A DNA stretch of 63,371 nt from Puniceicoccales bacterium Verruco_02 (GTDB taxonomy: Bacteria > Verrucomicrobiota > Verrucomicrobiia > Opitutales > Oceanipulchritudinaceae): contig LVBW01000004.1 in assembly GCA_001604585.1 (NCBI GenBank), positions 1-63,371 of the forward strand, read 5' to 3'. The notes below the pieces were generated by a model that made no database searches, was not told the DNA's origin, and was given only the letters and a program-made list of their open reading frames with translations. The translations under genes were made by a program, and so were the position numbers. This document shows positions 36,307-45,679 of the stretch, piece after piece (position 1 is the stretch's first letter; each line of letters opens with the position of its first letter).

Positions 36307-37833
36307 ATGAGCAAATCGGACAGAATACCCTTCACTGAGAAACTATCCTACGGCTTCGGAGACCTCGCCTCCTGCCTCTATTGGCAGACCTTCATGGTCT
36401 ATCTGATGTTCTTTTATACCGACGTATTCGGCATAAGCGGCAAAGCCGTCGGCACAATGCTCCTAGTAGCACGCATCTGGGACGGCGTCAACGATCCCAT
36501 GATGGGCGTAGTAGCCGACCGCACCAACACCCGCTGGGGCAAGTTCCGCCCCTATTTCATCTGGATGGTCGTGCCACTGGCCATATTCGGCTGGCTCACC
36601 TTCACTACGCCCGACCTTGGCATAAGCGGCAAGATAGCATGGGCCTACGGCACCTACATCCCGCTGATGATGCTCTACACGGCAATCAACATCCCCTACA
36701 CGGCCCTCCTCGGAGTCATATCGCCCAACCCCGTGGACCGCACCACGGTATCGTCCATCAAGTTCATGTTCGCCTTCGGAGCAGGGACGCTCATTTCCTT
36801 CTTCCTCCTGCCCATGACAAAGAGCCTTGGCGGGGTGAAAAGCTTCTACGAAGCCAACAAAGAAACCGTCGATGCATGGCTGGCGGCAAACCCAGGCAGC
36901 AAACTCGACGCCTACCCGGAAATCCTCGCCCGCACCCAGAACGGATGGTCGATGGCCTTCGCCCTCATCGGCGTCATGGTCATTGTGTTCTTCCTAATCA
37001 CTTTCTTCGGCACCAAGGAGCGCGTGACTCCGCCAAAGAACCAGAAGACCAACATCAAGCAGGACCTGCTAGACCTGCGCAAGAACAAGCCTTGGTGGCT
37101 GCTTGTCGGAACGACGATCAGCTACATCATGTTCACGGCCATCCGCTCGACCAGTTCCGCCCATTACTTCAAGTACTACGTGGGAGAGCAGAACGTCACA
37201 TGGCTCTTCTTCTCGGACAGTTACGTGCCCTACATCGGCACCAAGGCAATGGACTTTGAAGGCATTGTGTCGCTATTTAACGGCGTCGGGCAGATAGCCT
37301 CCATCGCTGGCGTCCTCTCCCTGCCGCTACTAGTGGCCTTTATCGGCAAGAAGAAGTCCTTCTACACGCTGATGACAACCGCTGTCATCGGCACGGCCTC
37401 CTTCTTCCTCTTTAGGCCCGATCAGGTCACGCTGATGCTCGTTCTCCAAGTGCTCGGCTCCTTTGGCGGCGGCACGATAGCGGCGCTACTCTGGGCCATG
37501 TATGCCGACACCGCCGACTATTCCGATTGGAAGAACGGCCGCCGCGCAACGGGGCTCGTGTTCTCTGCCTCGACGATGACACAGAAGTACGGCTGGGCCT
37601 TTGCCGCCCTGTTCGTAGGCTGGATGCTGGACCTTTCGGGCTTTGTGGCCAACACCGAGCCGAACGAGACAGTTAAGAGCAACCTCACCCTAATGATGAG
37701 CCTCTTCCCTGCGGTGTTCGGCATAATCTCGATGGTCGTCATCAGCTTCTACCCCCTCCACGACAAGAAAGTGGCGGAAATAGAGAGCGACCTAAAGGAC
37801 CGCAAAGCCAGCGAAGAAGCCGCCGGAGCATAG
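36307..37833 (+). CDS. MFS sugar:cation symporter (GPH/MelB family)
   Basis: A 508-residue transporter with about 12 membrane helices. The GPH family marks are SYGFGDLASCLYWQTFMVYLMFFYTDVFG at the start, RIWDGVNDPMMGVVADRTNTRWGKFRPYFIW (the Asp pair of the cation site and the loop RGxFRP), ANIPYTALLGVIS-like (NIPYTALLGVIS), and ADTADYSDWKNGRRATGLVFSASTM near the C-terminus. Family members import glycosides, pentosides or hexuronides with Na+ or H+. Here it could take up sugar released after transport by the upstream receptor. The gene has its own start region and ends 36 nt before a hairpin. Confidence 0.93.
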   Translation: MSKSDRIPFTEKLSYGFGDLASCLYWQTFMVYLMFFYTDVFGISGKAVGTMLLVARIWDGVNDPMMGVVADRTNTRWGKFRPYFIWMVVPLAIFGWLTFTTPDLGISGKIAWAYGTYIPLMMLYTAINIPYTALLGVISPNPVDRTTVSSIKFMFAFGAGTLISFFLLPMTKSLGGVKSFYEANKETVDAWLAANPGSKLDAYPEILARTQNGWSMAFALIGVMVIVFFLITFFGTKERVTPPKNQKTNIKQDLLDLRKNKPWWLLVGTTISYIMFTAIRSTSSAHYFKYYVGEQNVTWLFFSDSYVPYIGTKAMDFEGIVSLFNGVGQIASIAGVLSLPLLVAFIGKKKSFYTLMTTAVIGTASFFLFRPDQVTLMLVLQVLGSFGGGTIAALLWAMYADTADYSDWKNGRRATGLVFSASTMTQKYGWAFAALFVGWMLDLSGFVANTEPNETVKSNLTLMMSLFPAVFGIISMVVISFYPLHDKKVAEIESDLKDRKASEEAAGA

Positions 37834-37869
37834 GAATAGAGACACACGCTAATTACAGACACTCGACAA

Positions 37870-37904
37870 AGACGCGGTTCAGCATATGGACCGCGTCTTA
37901 TTGT
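37870..37904 (+). terminator. Terminator after the sugar symporter gene
   Basis: AGACGCGGT (37870-37878) pairs with ACCGCGTCT (37890-37898), and three more pairs continue inward to a GCATA loop. TATTGT follows. It lies 36 nt after the stop codon. Confidence 0.8.
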
Positions 37905-37975
37905 ATGCAAAGCTTACATACACCATAAAGCGAACCCAATAGTTTACCGAAATTGTGCAGTGTAATCCAGAGCTT

Positions 37976-38066
37976 ACGCATCGGAGAGGCGTCCCTACCT
38001 CTGCCCTCGCAACACGTTGACAATCTTGCAGGTAGGGACGACTATCCCAGCCGTCCGAGTGGCGCG
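37976..38066. repeat. Inverted-repeat element CGTCCCTACCT/AGGTAGGGACG
   Basis: Two perfect 11-nt arms (37990-38000 and 38030-38040) enclose 29 nt. Outside the arms come CGGAGAGG on the left and CTATCCCAGCCGTCCG on the right, giving the look of a compound palindromic dispersed element. No coding content. It is part of the 37834-38252 gap. Confidence 0.55.
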
Positions 38067-38130
38067 ATCATCTGTCAATTGCGCAAGCTGCGCTGGGGGT
38101 CCCTATTGACATACACAATAACCGCATGTT

Positions 38131-38177
38131 ACGCAGATAAAGAACTTGAAACTCTTTGTTCCTTAGTAATCTGCGGT
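38131..38177. repeat. CGCAGAT-type inverted repeat
   Basis: TTACGCAGATAAAG near 38129 and TAATCTGCGGTTCC near 38166 are inverted ends around an AT-rich centre, the best-kept of the four similar elements in this window. It lies between two neighbouring genes that face each other (symporter on plus, prfB on minus). Confidence 0.5.
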
Positions 38178-38252
38178 TCCACTTAATGGTTCTATTTGGG
38201 TCATCTTATGGACATAGCACTAAACCACAACACCGTGGCGATATTGTCTTCT

Positions 38253-39396
<1,144 letters not shown>

Positions 39397-39487
39397 GGGC
39401 AAAGAGAGTGAATGATTTTTTTGCCTGACTCAATAGGCTACTCGAACAAGTGCCCGCGCTGCGAAAGCAGTTGTTCGATATAGGCAT

Positions 39488-39518
39488 AAAAAAAGAGAGC
39501 CGTCTTTCAACGACTCTC
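39488..39518 (-). terminator. Terminator of fba
   Basis: On the minus strand GAGAGTCGT pairs with ACGGCTCTC (9 bp, one G-U) around a six-base loop and is followed by seven T (39494-39488). The orientation matters: on the plus strand the stem has a mismatch. It lies 33 nt after the fba stop. Confidence 0.9.
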
Positions 39519-39550
39519 GCAAAAAGACAATCTATGATAACGCTGCGCGC

Positions 39551-40543
39551 TTAGGCCTGACCGGCGGAACCGAGAACGGTCTGGTTCTTGTCCACGATCA
39601 TCTTCACCAGTTCGTCGCGGGCGGGGCCGAGATACTTGCGCGGGTCGAATTCGCCGGGTTTTTCGGCAAAGACCTTGCGAATCAAGGCCGTAAACACTAG
39701 GCGTCCGTCGGAGTCGATGTTGATCTTGCACACGGCAGACTTTGCGGCGCGGCGAAGCTGTTCGGCGGGGATGCCCACCGCTGCGTCCATCTTGCCGCCG
39801 TACTGAGTGATGATCTTCACATACTGCGGAAGCACCGAGCTGGATCCGTGCAGGACGATGGGGAATCCGGGTATGCGCTTTTCGATTTCTTCGAGGATGT
39901 CGAAACGAAGTTCCGGCGGGACCAGAACGCCCTCGGCGTTCAGTGTGCACTGTTCGGGCTTGAACTTGAACGCACCGTGCGAGGTGCCGATCGAAATGGC
40001 CAGCGAATCGACGCCCGTCTTGGCGACGAACTCTTCCACTTCGGAAGGCTGCGTGTAATGCGAGTGCTCGGAGGAGACTTCGTCTTCCACGCCCGCGAGA
40101 ACGCCGAGTTCACCTTCGACGGTGACATCATGCGCATGGGCATATTCGACAACCTTCTTCGTAAGCTCGATGTTCTCGGCGAACGAAAGGTGCGAGCCGT
40201 CGATCATGACCGACGAAAAACCGCTGTCGATACACTCCTTGCAGGTCTCGAAGGTATCGCCGTGGTCCAGATGCAGCGCAACCGGGATGGAATAACCCTT
40301 GGACTTTGCCATTTCCACGGCACCCTGACCCATGTAGCGGAGCAGCACTTCGTTGGCATACTGGCGAGCGCCCTTGGAAACCTGCAAAATCACAGGCGAC
40401 TTCGACTTGCCGCAGCCATCTATGATGGCCTGGAGCTGCTCCATGTTGTTAAAATTGTAGGCGGGAATGGCATACTTTCCTGCCATTGCCTTCTTGAACA
40501 TCTCCTTGGTGTTCACAAATCCGAGCGTCTTGTAACTGACCAT
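39551..40543 (-). CDS. fba: Class II fructose-bisphosphate aldolase
   Basis: A 330-residue zinc-dependent aldolase that cleaves fructose 1,6-bisphosphate to DHAP and GAP. Marks are IPAYNFNNMEQLQAI, the first zinc histidine in VALHLDHGDT, VEGELGVLAGVED, LAISIGTSHGAFK with the second ligand, VLHGSSSV, and the NIDSDGRLVFT ending. ATG 40543 has AGGGAG nine nucleotides upstream. TTGATT (40612-40607) and TATATC (40591-40586) upstream could be its promoter, although the spacer is only 15 nt. A separate terminator ends the gene, so it is likely transcribed alone. Confidence 0.97.
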   Translation of the reverse strand: MVSYKTLGFVNTKEMFKKAMAGKYAIPAYNFNNMEQLQAIIDGCGKSKSPVILQVSKGARQYANEVLLRYMGQGAVEMAKSKGYSIPVALHLDHGDTFETCKECIDSGFSSVMIDGSHLSFAENIELTKKVVEYAHAHDVTVEGELGVLAGVEDEVSSEHSHYTQPSEVEEFVAKTGVDSLAISIGTSHGAFKFKPEQCTLNAEGVLVPPELRFDILEEIEKRIPGFPIVLHGSSSVLPQYVKIITQYGGKMDAAVGIPAEQLRRAAKSAVCKINIDSDGRLVFTALIRKVFAEKPGEFDPRKYLGPARDELVKMIVDKNQTVLGSAGQA

Positions 40544-40663
40544 GCGTTCTCCCTGGTAATTGTGGTGTGAATTGTAAATTTGTAGGATATAACGTCGGCA
40601 CACGGCAATCAAGGAAGAATCTTCATCGGTTCCAACGCCACGTCCACATCCTAGGGCTGTAGT

Positions 40664-41944
40664 TCAGTAGTGCGCCCTCGTGTCGGACATCGCGTTCCTA
40701 GTTGCTGCCGCCTTGCTGCTTATTAGCTCCCACTCCCCTTCCAACCTGCCGCGCAACCTGTCGATTATTGTCAGACTGTCCGGGGCGGCTCCGTTCATCG
40801 CCCTCCTGCCCCGCCGAAGCCGTTCGTAAAGGCTCAGCATACGCGCCGCCGTATGCCTGCGATCATAAGGGCGAACCATTTCCCGCGCAGTCGCTCCCAT
40901 CGCCCTTCTGCGCGCAGGATCGGCCAAGAGCGCGCCAAGCTCCCGTGCAAATACGGAAAAGGAGCTGTCGGCGGGAAGGAGCAAGCCGCTCTCACCATTG
41001 CGCACAGCCTCCCTTGCGCCCGGTGCGTCGAGGGCCGCTATTGGCAGACCGGCGGCCATAGCTTCGGCAAGGACAATGCCCTGGGTGTCGCTCAAGGACG
41101 CAAATGTGAAAATGTCCAATGCGCTGTACGCGTCTGCAAGCTCCTGCCCTTGGAAGGAGCCGGGCAAGATCAGTCGCTCTCCGAGTCCTTCGCTTGCGAA
41201 CAGCTCCCTAGCCCTCCCGGAAAAGGCTCCGCTGCCGATCAGTAGAAAGCGCGCCAACGGGTCTGCACGGCATACGTCGAGCGCCGCCCTGCACAGCCAT
41301 TCGAGGTTCTTCTCCGCCCCGATGCGGCCCACATAGCCAAAGGCGCGGGCCTCCTGCGGCAGGCCCAGCAGGGCGCGGCCTCTCTCGCGGCTGCCGTTGG
41401 CGAATGTGCCCATGTCTATACCCGTGGGTATGACCTCGATGCTGCTCGTAACGCCCATGCGACGGATGATGGCCTCGAGGCTGCGGCTGGGGGCCACGAC
41501 GCAGTCGCAGAGCTTGGCGTATTCCACGCTCAGGTTGACGACGATGTTCTTTGTCACCTCGTTGGGGAAGAAGTCTCCGTACCTGTCCCACTGGGTATGG
41601 TAACTAAGCACCAGTGGCACGCCCAGCCTGCGGGCGTTGCGCAGGGCGCTGTCGCCCATCAGGAAGGGGTGGTGGGCGTGTATAATGTCCGGGGCAAAGT
41701 CGTCCATGTGCGCAGTGACCAGCCCCGGGATGGGCAGGTGCAGCGAGAAGGCAGAGCCGCCGATGTTTTTCAGCGCGGGCACGTGCAGCACCTCCTCGCT
41801 GCTGTCCTCTGCCCCGTCCATCTCGGGTGTCACCACAAGGCAACGGTGCCCGGCCTTGCGGAAGTCTTCGGCGAATGTCGCAACCGACCTCTCGATGCCT
41901 CCCAGCATCGGGACGAAGGTATTGCTGAACATCGCGATGTTCAT
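40664..41944 (-). CDS. Family 4 glycosyltransferase
   Basis: The 426-aa GT-B enzyme shows a family GT4 layout: N-terminal MFSNTFVPMLGGIERSVATFAEDF, acceptor-side IIHAHHPFLMGDSAL and YHTQWDRYGDFFP, then the donor domain with IPTGIDMGTF, YVGRIGAEKNLEWL, LLIGSGAFSGRARELF, and the EAMAAGLPIAALDAPGAREAV Ex7E motif. The pattern is close to diacylglycerol and lipid-linked glycosyltransferases, so a lipid acceptor is possible, but neither sugar nor acceptor can be named. A helical, basic C-terminal tail follows the domain. It lies 69 nt after lysA and 120 nt before fba, all on the minus strand. Confidence 0.9.
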   Translation of the reverse strand: MNIAMFSNTFVPMLGGIERSVATFAEDFRKAGHRCLVVTPEMDGAEDSSEEVLHVPALKNIGGSAFSLHLPIPGLVTAHMDDFAPDIIHAHHPFLMGDSALRNARRLGVPLVLSYHTQWDRYGDFFPNEVTKNIVVNLSVEYAKLCDCVVAPSRSLEAIIRRMGVTSSIEVIPTGIDMGTFANGSRERGRALLGLPQEARAFGYVGRIGAEKNLEWLCRAALDVCRADPLARFLLIGSGAFSGRARELFASEGLGERLILPGSFQGQELADAYSALDIFTFASLSDTQGIVLAEAMAAGLPIAALDAPGAREAVRNGESGLLLPADSSFSVFARELGALLADPARRRAMGATAREMVRPYDRRHTAARMLSLYERLRRGRRAMNGAAPDSLTIIDRLRGRLEGEWELISSKAAATRNAMSDTRAHY

Positions 41945-42013
41945 TCAGGAAGGCCGGAATGTGATGGATTGGGCACCCGAAGGCGGGCGCAGCGTGCGAA
42001 AAAGCTCCGACTC

Positions 42014-43273
42014 TCAGGGCAGAATCTCGTTCCCGATTATCTGCTCCAGCGTCTGGCGGCGGCGGATGAGTGCAAGCGAGCCGTCGCAGCGCAGGAGTAG
42101 TTCGGGCGCTTCGGGGAAGCTGTTGTAATTCTTGGCCGACATTGCCGCGCTGTACGCGCCCGCACCCTCTATGACGCAGAGATCGCCAATCGCGGCCTCG
42201 GGCAGCTCGCGCGGCAGCAGGCCCTCGGGGTCCGCCGGGGCTGGCGTAAGTATGTCGCCGGACTCGCAGCAGTGCCCCGCCACTAGATAAGGCAGGCGGC
42301 GCCCCGTGTCCTTTGCCGGATACAGGTTCACCCCGTGCTGAGCGCCGTACAGAGAGGGGCGTAACAGCTCGGTCATGCCCGTGTCGAGCTTGAGGAAATT
42401 GTAGCCATCCGCACCCGTGTCCACGATGTCCTGAACGCTGGATACTATGGCCCCACACTGGGCGGCGAGATAGGTGCCCGGCTCGATTTCGAGCCTGATG
42501 TGGCGGCCAGTCTCGCGGGCAAAGTCTTCGAGCATGGCGGCCACGGCGCGGCCCACCACCTGAAGGTCGGTCTGCTTTTCGCCGGGCACGCGCGCTATCT
42601 TGAAGCCGCCGCCCATGTTGAGAGTATGCGCGTCGGGCAGGCTGCGCAGAGTGTCGAGGTTCATCCCGGCCACCCTTGCCCATACCTCGGGATCGGCACC
42701 GGAGCCTATGTGCGTGTGCAGCACACCTATGCGCAGCCCGTACTTTGCGCAAATGGCGAGCGCCTGGGGCAGTTTCTCGTGCCAGATGCCGAAGCTGCTC
42801 GAGGGGCCGCCCACGTTTGTTCGCCTGCTGTGCCCGGAGCCTAGACCCGGGTTTACGCGCAGCGAAAGTTCAGCGCCGGGGAAGAGCTTTCCGTATTCCT
42901 CAAGCTGGTGCAGAGAGCAGGCGTCGTAGCGGACGCCCTTGCGCACTATGGAGCCGAGGTCGGCGGGCAGTTCCTGACTGCTTAGCGAGATTTCCGCCGC
43001 GGGTATTCCGGCCAGAATCAGGCGTTCGGCCTCGTAAACGCTCGATGCGTCGAAACCGAGGCCCAAAGAGTGGAAAAGGCGCAGTATGGCGGCGCTCGGG
43101 CAGGCCTTGATGGCAAAGCGGGCCTTCAGACCGTAGGGCGCGGGAAAGGCGAGCACTTCCGCAGCGCGGCGGCGCAGAAGCTGCTCGGAATACACATAGG
43201 CGGGCGTACCTGCGAGGGCACGCACTGACTCGGCCTCAGTGGCCCCGATCAATGGTCTGAAAAGCTCTTCCAT
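42014..43273 (-). CDS. lysA: Diaminopimelate decarboxylase
   Basis: LysA (419 aa) decarboxylates meso-DAP to lysine with PLP. The lysine that binds PLP is in KARFAIKACPSAAIL, followed by GFDASSVYEAERL, LRVNPGLGSGHS, LHTHIGSGADPEVW, LNMGGGFKIAR, LEIEPGTYLAAQCG, AGHCCESGDILTP and the late AGAYSAAMSAKNYNSFP. HCCESGD and the GAY region hold the family active-site cysteine and tyrosine. ATG 43273 is part of a 61-bp segment repeated at 44915-44975 beyond the toxin cassette. A carboxynorspermidine decarboxylase would share the fold, but the motifs read better as LysA. Confidence 0.92.
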   Translation of the reverse strand: MEELFRPLIGATEAESVRALAGTPAYVYSEQLLRRRAAEVLAFPAPYGLKARFAIKACPSAAILRLFHSLGLGFDASSVYEAERLILAGIPAAEISLSSQELPADLGSIVRKGVRYDACSLHQLEEYGKLFPGAELSLRVNPGLGSGHSRRTNVGGPSSSFGIWHEKLPQALAICAKYGLRIGVLHTHIGSGADPEVWARVAGMNLDTLRSLPDAHTLNMGGGFKIARVPGEKQTDLQVVGRAVAAMLEDFARETGRHIRLEIEPGTYLAAQCGAIVSSVQDIVDTGADGYNFLKLDTGMTELLRPSLYGAQHGVNLYPAKDTGRRLPYLVAGHCCESGDILTPAPADPEGLLPRELPEAAIGDLCVIEGAGAYSAAMSAKNYNSFPEAPELLLRCDGSLALIRRRQTLEQIIGNEILP

Positions 43274-43315
43274 GGAGTGTTACAGGCTGAAGCAAGGTTT
43301 CGCGTGCAGTCAAGC
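43255..43315. repeat. 61-bp direct repeat, lysA copy
   Basis: Begins with GTCTGAAAAGCTCTTCC and ends with GTGCAGTCAAGC. It covers the first codons of lysA (MEELFR) plus about 42 nt of its upstream region, including TTGACT on the minus strand. It matches 44915-44975 at 60 of 61 positions. Confidence 0.95.
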
Positions 43316-43531
43316 CCGGTCTCGCATTCCCGGCCTTTGCATTGAATGTCCCCAATCGAGGCCAGAAGCCTCAAAATCCAGCAGAAATCACATCTGATTC
43401 TCCTTGCTCGCCATGATAAGCTCCACACCCTCAGAATTCAATTTCCTATCAGTCAAGGGCGTATGAGCTCGCTGCGCTCTGTTATCCCTCACCCTTCTCA
43501 CAGACTGCCCTCAAGCTTGCCAAGGAAACCA
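43316..43531. other. Upstream region of the toxin gene and of lysA
   Basis: This 216-nt gap must hold the promoters of the divergent toxin gene and, in part, of lysA. The frame of the toxin gene is open from an ATG at 43346, but the added 62 residues are not protein-like. AAGGAAACC directly before ATG 43532 fixes the start. Confidence 0.5.
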
Positions 43532-44128
43532 ATGAATAGACTGCTCCTCTTACTCATCTCTCTCCTGCTACCAGTCGTCAGTCCGCTTTATGGGTCGCCG
43601 GACGAATTGCCGACCCTTCGTCCAGCAGCGCAAATCATTATGGATGGCGTCAGCGTGCTCCTTCCCCGCATCTATGACCCGCAGTCGGGCCGTTTCCTCA
43701 GCGCTGACCCTATCGTCCAGCAGCCTGAAAATCTCCAGGCATATAACCGATACTCATACGTCCTAAACAACCCGCTTACTCATGTGAACTATGACGGCTA
43801 CCAAGCCACCGGAACGATGTCCATAACTGCTGCCGCGATTTATGGCGCTTCTCGCAGTACAATGACCGTTTCTCTTACATTCGAACAAGCGGTAAGCCTC
43901 AGGGCTGGCCTCACTGCCGCTTTGCCCGCAGGTGCCGCAATGAACGGATTAGAGGCGAGGACACACGCTGAACTCGCTAGAAGCGCGGAGTACCTTGGTA
44001 AACTCGTAGATGAGGGTCACATAACTCTGGATCAAGCCAAGGATATACAAGCAAAGGTCGCAGGAGAGCTTGATTCACTGAAGGGAATGCGATGTATCCC
44101 CGCAGCTTGGCTGCAGCGCGTATCATAA
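43532..44128 (+). CDS. Secreted RHS-core protein, N-terminal part of a toxin
   Basis: A 198-residue protein with a signal peptide ([21 protein letters not shown]) and then the RHS-associated core: [17 protein letters not shown], then [15 protein letters not shown], and VNYDGYQ in place of the usual DPSGY. The long YD-repeat shell of full RHS proteins is absent, so this is a mini or remnant form. An Ala-rich helical region follows and the frame closes with TAA at 44126-44128. The next frame overlaps it by 37 nt and carries the toxin-like tail. Whether the two make one protein by frameshift or two by re-initiation is open. Base composition is AT-richer than the surroundings. Confidence 0.85.
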   Translation: MNRLLLLLISLLLPVVSPLYGSPDELPTLRPAAQIIMDGVSVLLPRIYDPQSGRFLSADPIVQQPENLQAYNRYSYVLNNPLTHVNYDGYQATGTMSITAAAIYGASRSTMTVSLTFEQAVSLRAGLTAALPAGAAMNGLEARTHAELARSAEYLGKLVDEGHITLDQAKDIQAKVAGELDSLKGMRCIPAAWLQRVS

Positions 44129-44574
44129 ACCCCGAGGTCTCGAATACTGTCCAGCAGAATCAAGCGGCCGCCGCACTGGCTAGTCAGAATTCAGAATCCA
44201 CGCCAGCCGAGAGTAAACTTGATGGGGTTCAACAACGAACAAGTGACGGGACAATAGACCAAACTCAATCTGCGGCCGGTGCTCTGGACCCAGGCGGCGA
44301 AGGTCCCAATAGTAAACTCACAAACGAACAACTTCAGAAATCAGAGAAGTCGTATGAGAAGCTGAAAAGTGAGCATGAAAAGAAGTTGGCTGACTATAAA
44401 GCGAATCCCGATGCGCACGACAACAAGGGACGTTTGGCTGGGGCGAAGACGCCCGAAGAGCGGCAGAGAATCATTGATGGGCGAGTAAAGGAACTTGAAG
44501 CTCAGATCAAGAAGCACGAAGGAGAGTTGAGAAAGATACAAGAAGAGATTCGCAGGAGAGGAAATGCACAATGA
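44092..44574 (+). CDS. Polymorphic-toxin-like C-terminal protein
   Basis: The 160-aa product begins at ATG 44092 inside the preceding frame (offset -1), with AAGGGA at 44081-44086 as Shine-Dalgarno. The frame is closed upstream by TGA at 44071. After a Gln/Ala/Ser-rich linker it ends in a charged helical module, [57 protein letters not shown]. This resembles C-terminal modules found in polymorphic toxins, for which I know no proven activity. Two reasons favour toxin function: the RHS core directly upstream and the small acidic gene overlapping the stop. It might instead be the C-terminus of one frameshifted RHS protein. Confidence 0.75.
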   Translation: MYPRSLAAARIINPEVSNTVQQNQAAAALASQNSESTPAESKLDGVQQRTSDGTIDQTQSAAGALDPGGEGPNSKLTNEQLQKSEKSYEKLKSEHEKKLADYKANPDAHDNKGRLAGAKTPEERQRIIDGRVKELEAQIKKHEGELRKIQEEIRRRGNAQ

Positions 44575-44882
44575 GCCAAGATACAAGCACAGTTGGGATC
44601 GATGAACTGAATCAACTTTGGGGAAAGGTGGTCGCCAAGATTGCTTTCACTTTCGACGAAAGAGTCAATCTTGGCGAGATTGATTATTACTGGAACGTTG
44701 ATTCATCGGTAGCTTTCGACACATCGAAAGAAGAAGCGCCGGTCGTTGGATCACTCTTCGACGACGTCCAAGAACTAAGGAAACTTCTTAGCGAGATAGA
44801 ACGTCCTACAACAGTAGTGGACCTCGAACGGTTTTCTTCTCTCATCAAAGCAATAGCTTATCTCGCGCTGGTTGAGAAGTAG
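44571..44882 (+). CDS. Putative immunity protein
   Basis: A small acidic cytosolic protein (103 aa, no signal peptide, no membrane helix) whose ATG overlaps the toxin gene stop as ATGA at 44571-44574, with AGGAGAGG upstream. It contains FTFDERVNLGEIDYYWNVD, FDDVQELRKLLSEIE and VDLERFSSLIKAIAYLALVEK. No family is recognised. Its place, size and charge are those of immunity proteins that protect the producer from its own toxin. The role is inferred from context only. It ends 33 nt before the distal copy of the 61-bp repeat. Confidence 0.72.
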   Translation: MSQDTSTVGIDELNQLWGKVVAKIAFTFDERVNLGEIDYYWNVDSSVAFDTSKEEAPVVGSLFDDVQELRKLLSEIERPTTVVDLERFSSLIKAIAYLALVEK

Positions 44883-44914
44883 CGGGTATGTTCCGCTTTC
44901 GATGAAAACCACAA

Positions 44915-44975
44915 GTCTGAAAAGCTCTTCCGTGGAGTGTTACAGGCTGAAGCAAGGTTTCGCGTGCAGTCAAGC
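44915..44975. repeat. 61-bp direct repeat, distal copy with lost start codon
   Basis: Matches 43255-43315 at 60 of 61 positions. The single change turns the lysA start codon ATG into ACG on the minus strand, so this copy cannot start lysA. The distance between copies is 1660 nt and equals the toxin cassette. Confidence 0.95.
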
Positions 44976-45115
44976 TCGCTCTCTTTGCAAGTGTGTAATC
45001 AGGGGCTTCGCATTCAGTATTGACTGGCACGAATGTATGGTAATATTAAATACATGCTTCAACGCTGTCGCGTTTGTGGTGTTGCGGCTCATTTACCCCA
45101 CATATTTCACTACTG

Positions 45116-45679
45116 ATGAATAAATTGATATCCCGTGTTCTGGGCATTACCTCGGCGTCACTGTTAATGGCAGGTTGCGCCACACCATACCAACAGTTCA
45201 CCGCGTTCACGATGACCGGTGGATACGATCAGAAGGACATGGGACGGGACGTGTACCGCGTCAGCTTCGGGGCCAACGGCTATACTTCCCGCGAAACCGC
45301 CCAGTGCTACTTTCTTTATCGCTGTGCGGAGCTCACCCTCGAAAAGGGCTTTGACGGCTTCGAGATCATTTCGGATATCCGACTTGCCGACATCCAAAGC
45401 CCCGAGCGTGCCTTCGGGTTGCCGGAGCGGACCTTTGAGCCCGTGCAGTACGTGCCCATAATCATTCCTATCGACGAGAGCAGCAAACCCTATTTCGAGG
45501 CGGACATACTGATGCTCAAGGCGCCTCTGCAGGTTAATCCTCCGCGCGTGTTCGACGCCCGCAAGCTGAAGGAGGCTCTGGATCCACTCATCGCTCCGGC
45601 AAAGTCCGGCAACAACGTTAAGCCGCATATTCACGAGTATCTTCTGCCCGAGGGCAAACTGAACGGGTCCAGAATATAG
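45116..45679 (+). CDS. Lipoprotein of the CC0125/CC1285 type
   Basis: The 187-residue protein has a lipobox (LLMAGC, cysteine at about residue 20) after a short signal MNKLISRVLGITSASLLMAGC. A beta-rich body follows with GGYDQKDMGRDVYRVSFGANGYTSRETAQCYFLYRCAELTLEKGFDGFEII, a pattern well known from small outer-membrane lipoproteins of unknown function. ATG 45116 is chosen because it gives the signal; the GTG/TTG-type extension at 45074 does not. It should be acylated and anchored by Lnt (19.5 kb). No neighbour explains its role. Confidence 0.87.
   Translation: MNKLISRVLGITSASLLMAGCATPYQQFTAFTMTGGYDQKDMGRDVYRVSFGANGYTSRETAQCYFLYRCAELTLEKGFDGFEIISDIRLADIQSPERAFGLPERTFEPVQYVPIIIPIDESSKPYFEADILMLKAPLQVNPPRVFDARKLKEALDPLIAPAKSGNNVKPHIHEYLLPEGKLNGSRI

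Noticed and set aside
43346-43531. Longer start of the RHS-core gene at ATG 43346
   Set aside because: It would bury the signal peptide 62 residues inside the protein. ATG 43532 has a good Shine-Dalgarno (AAGGA).
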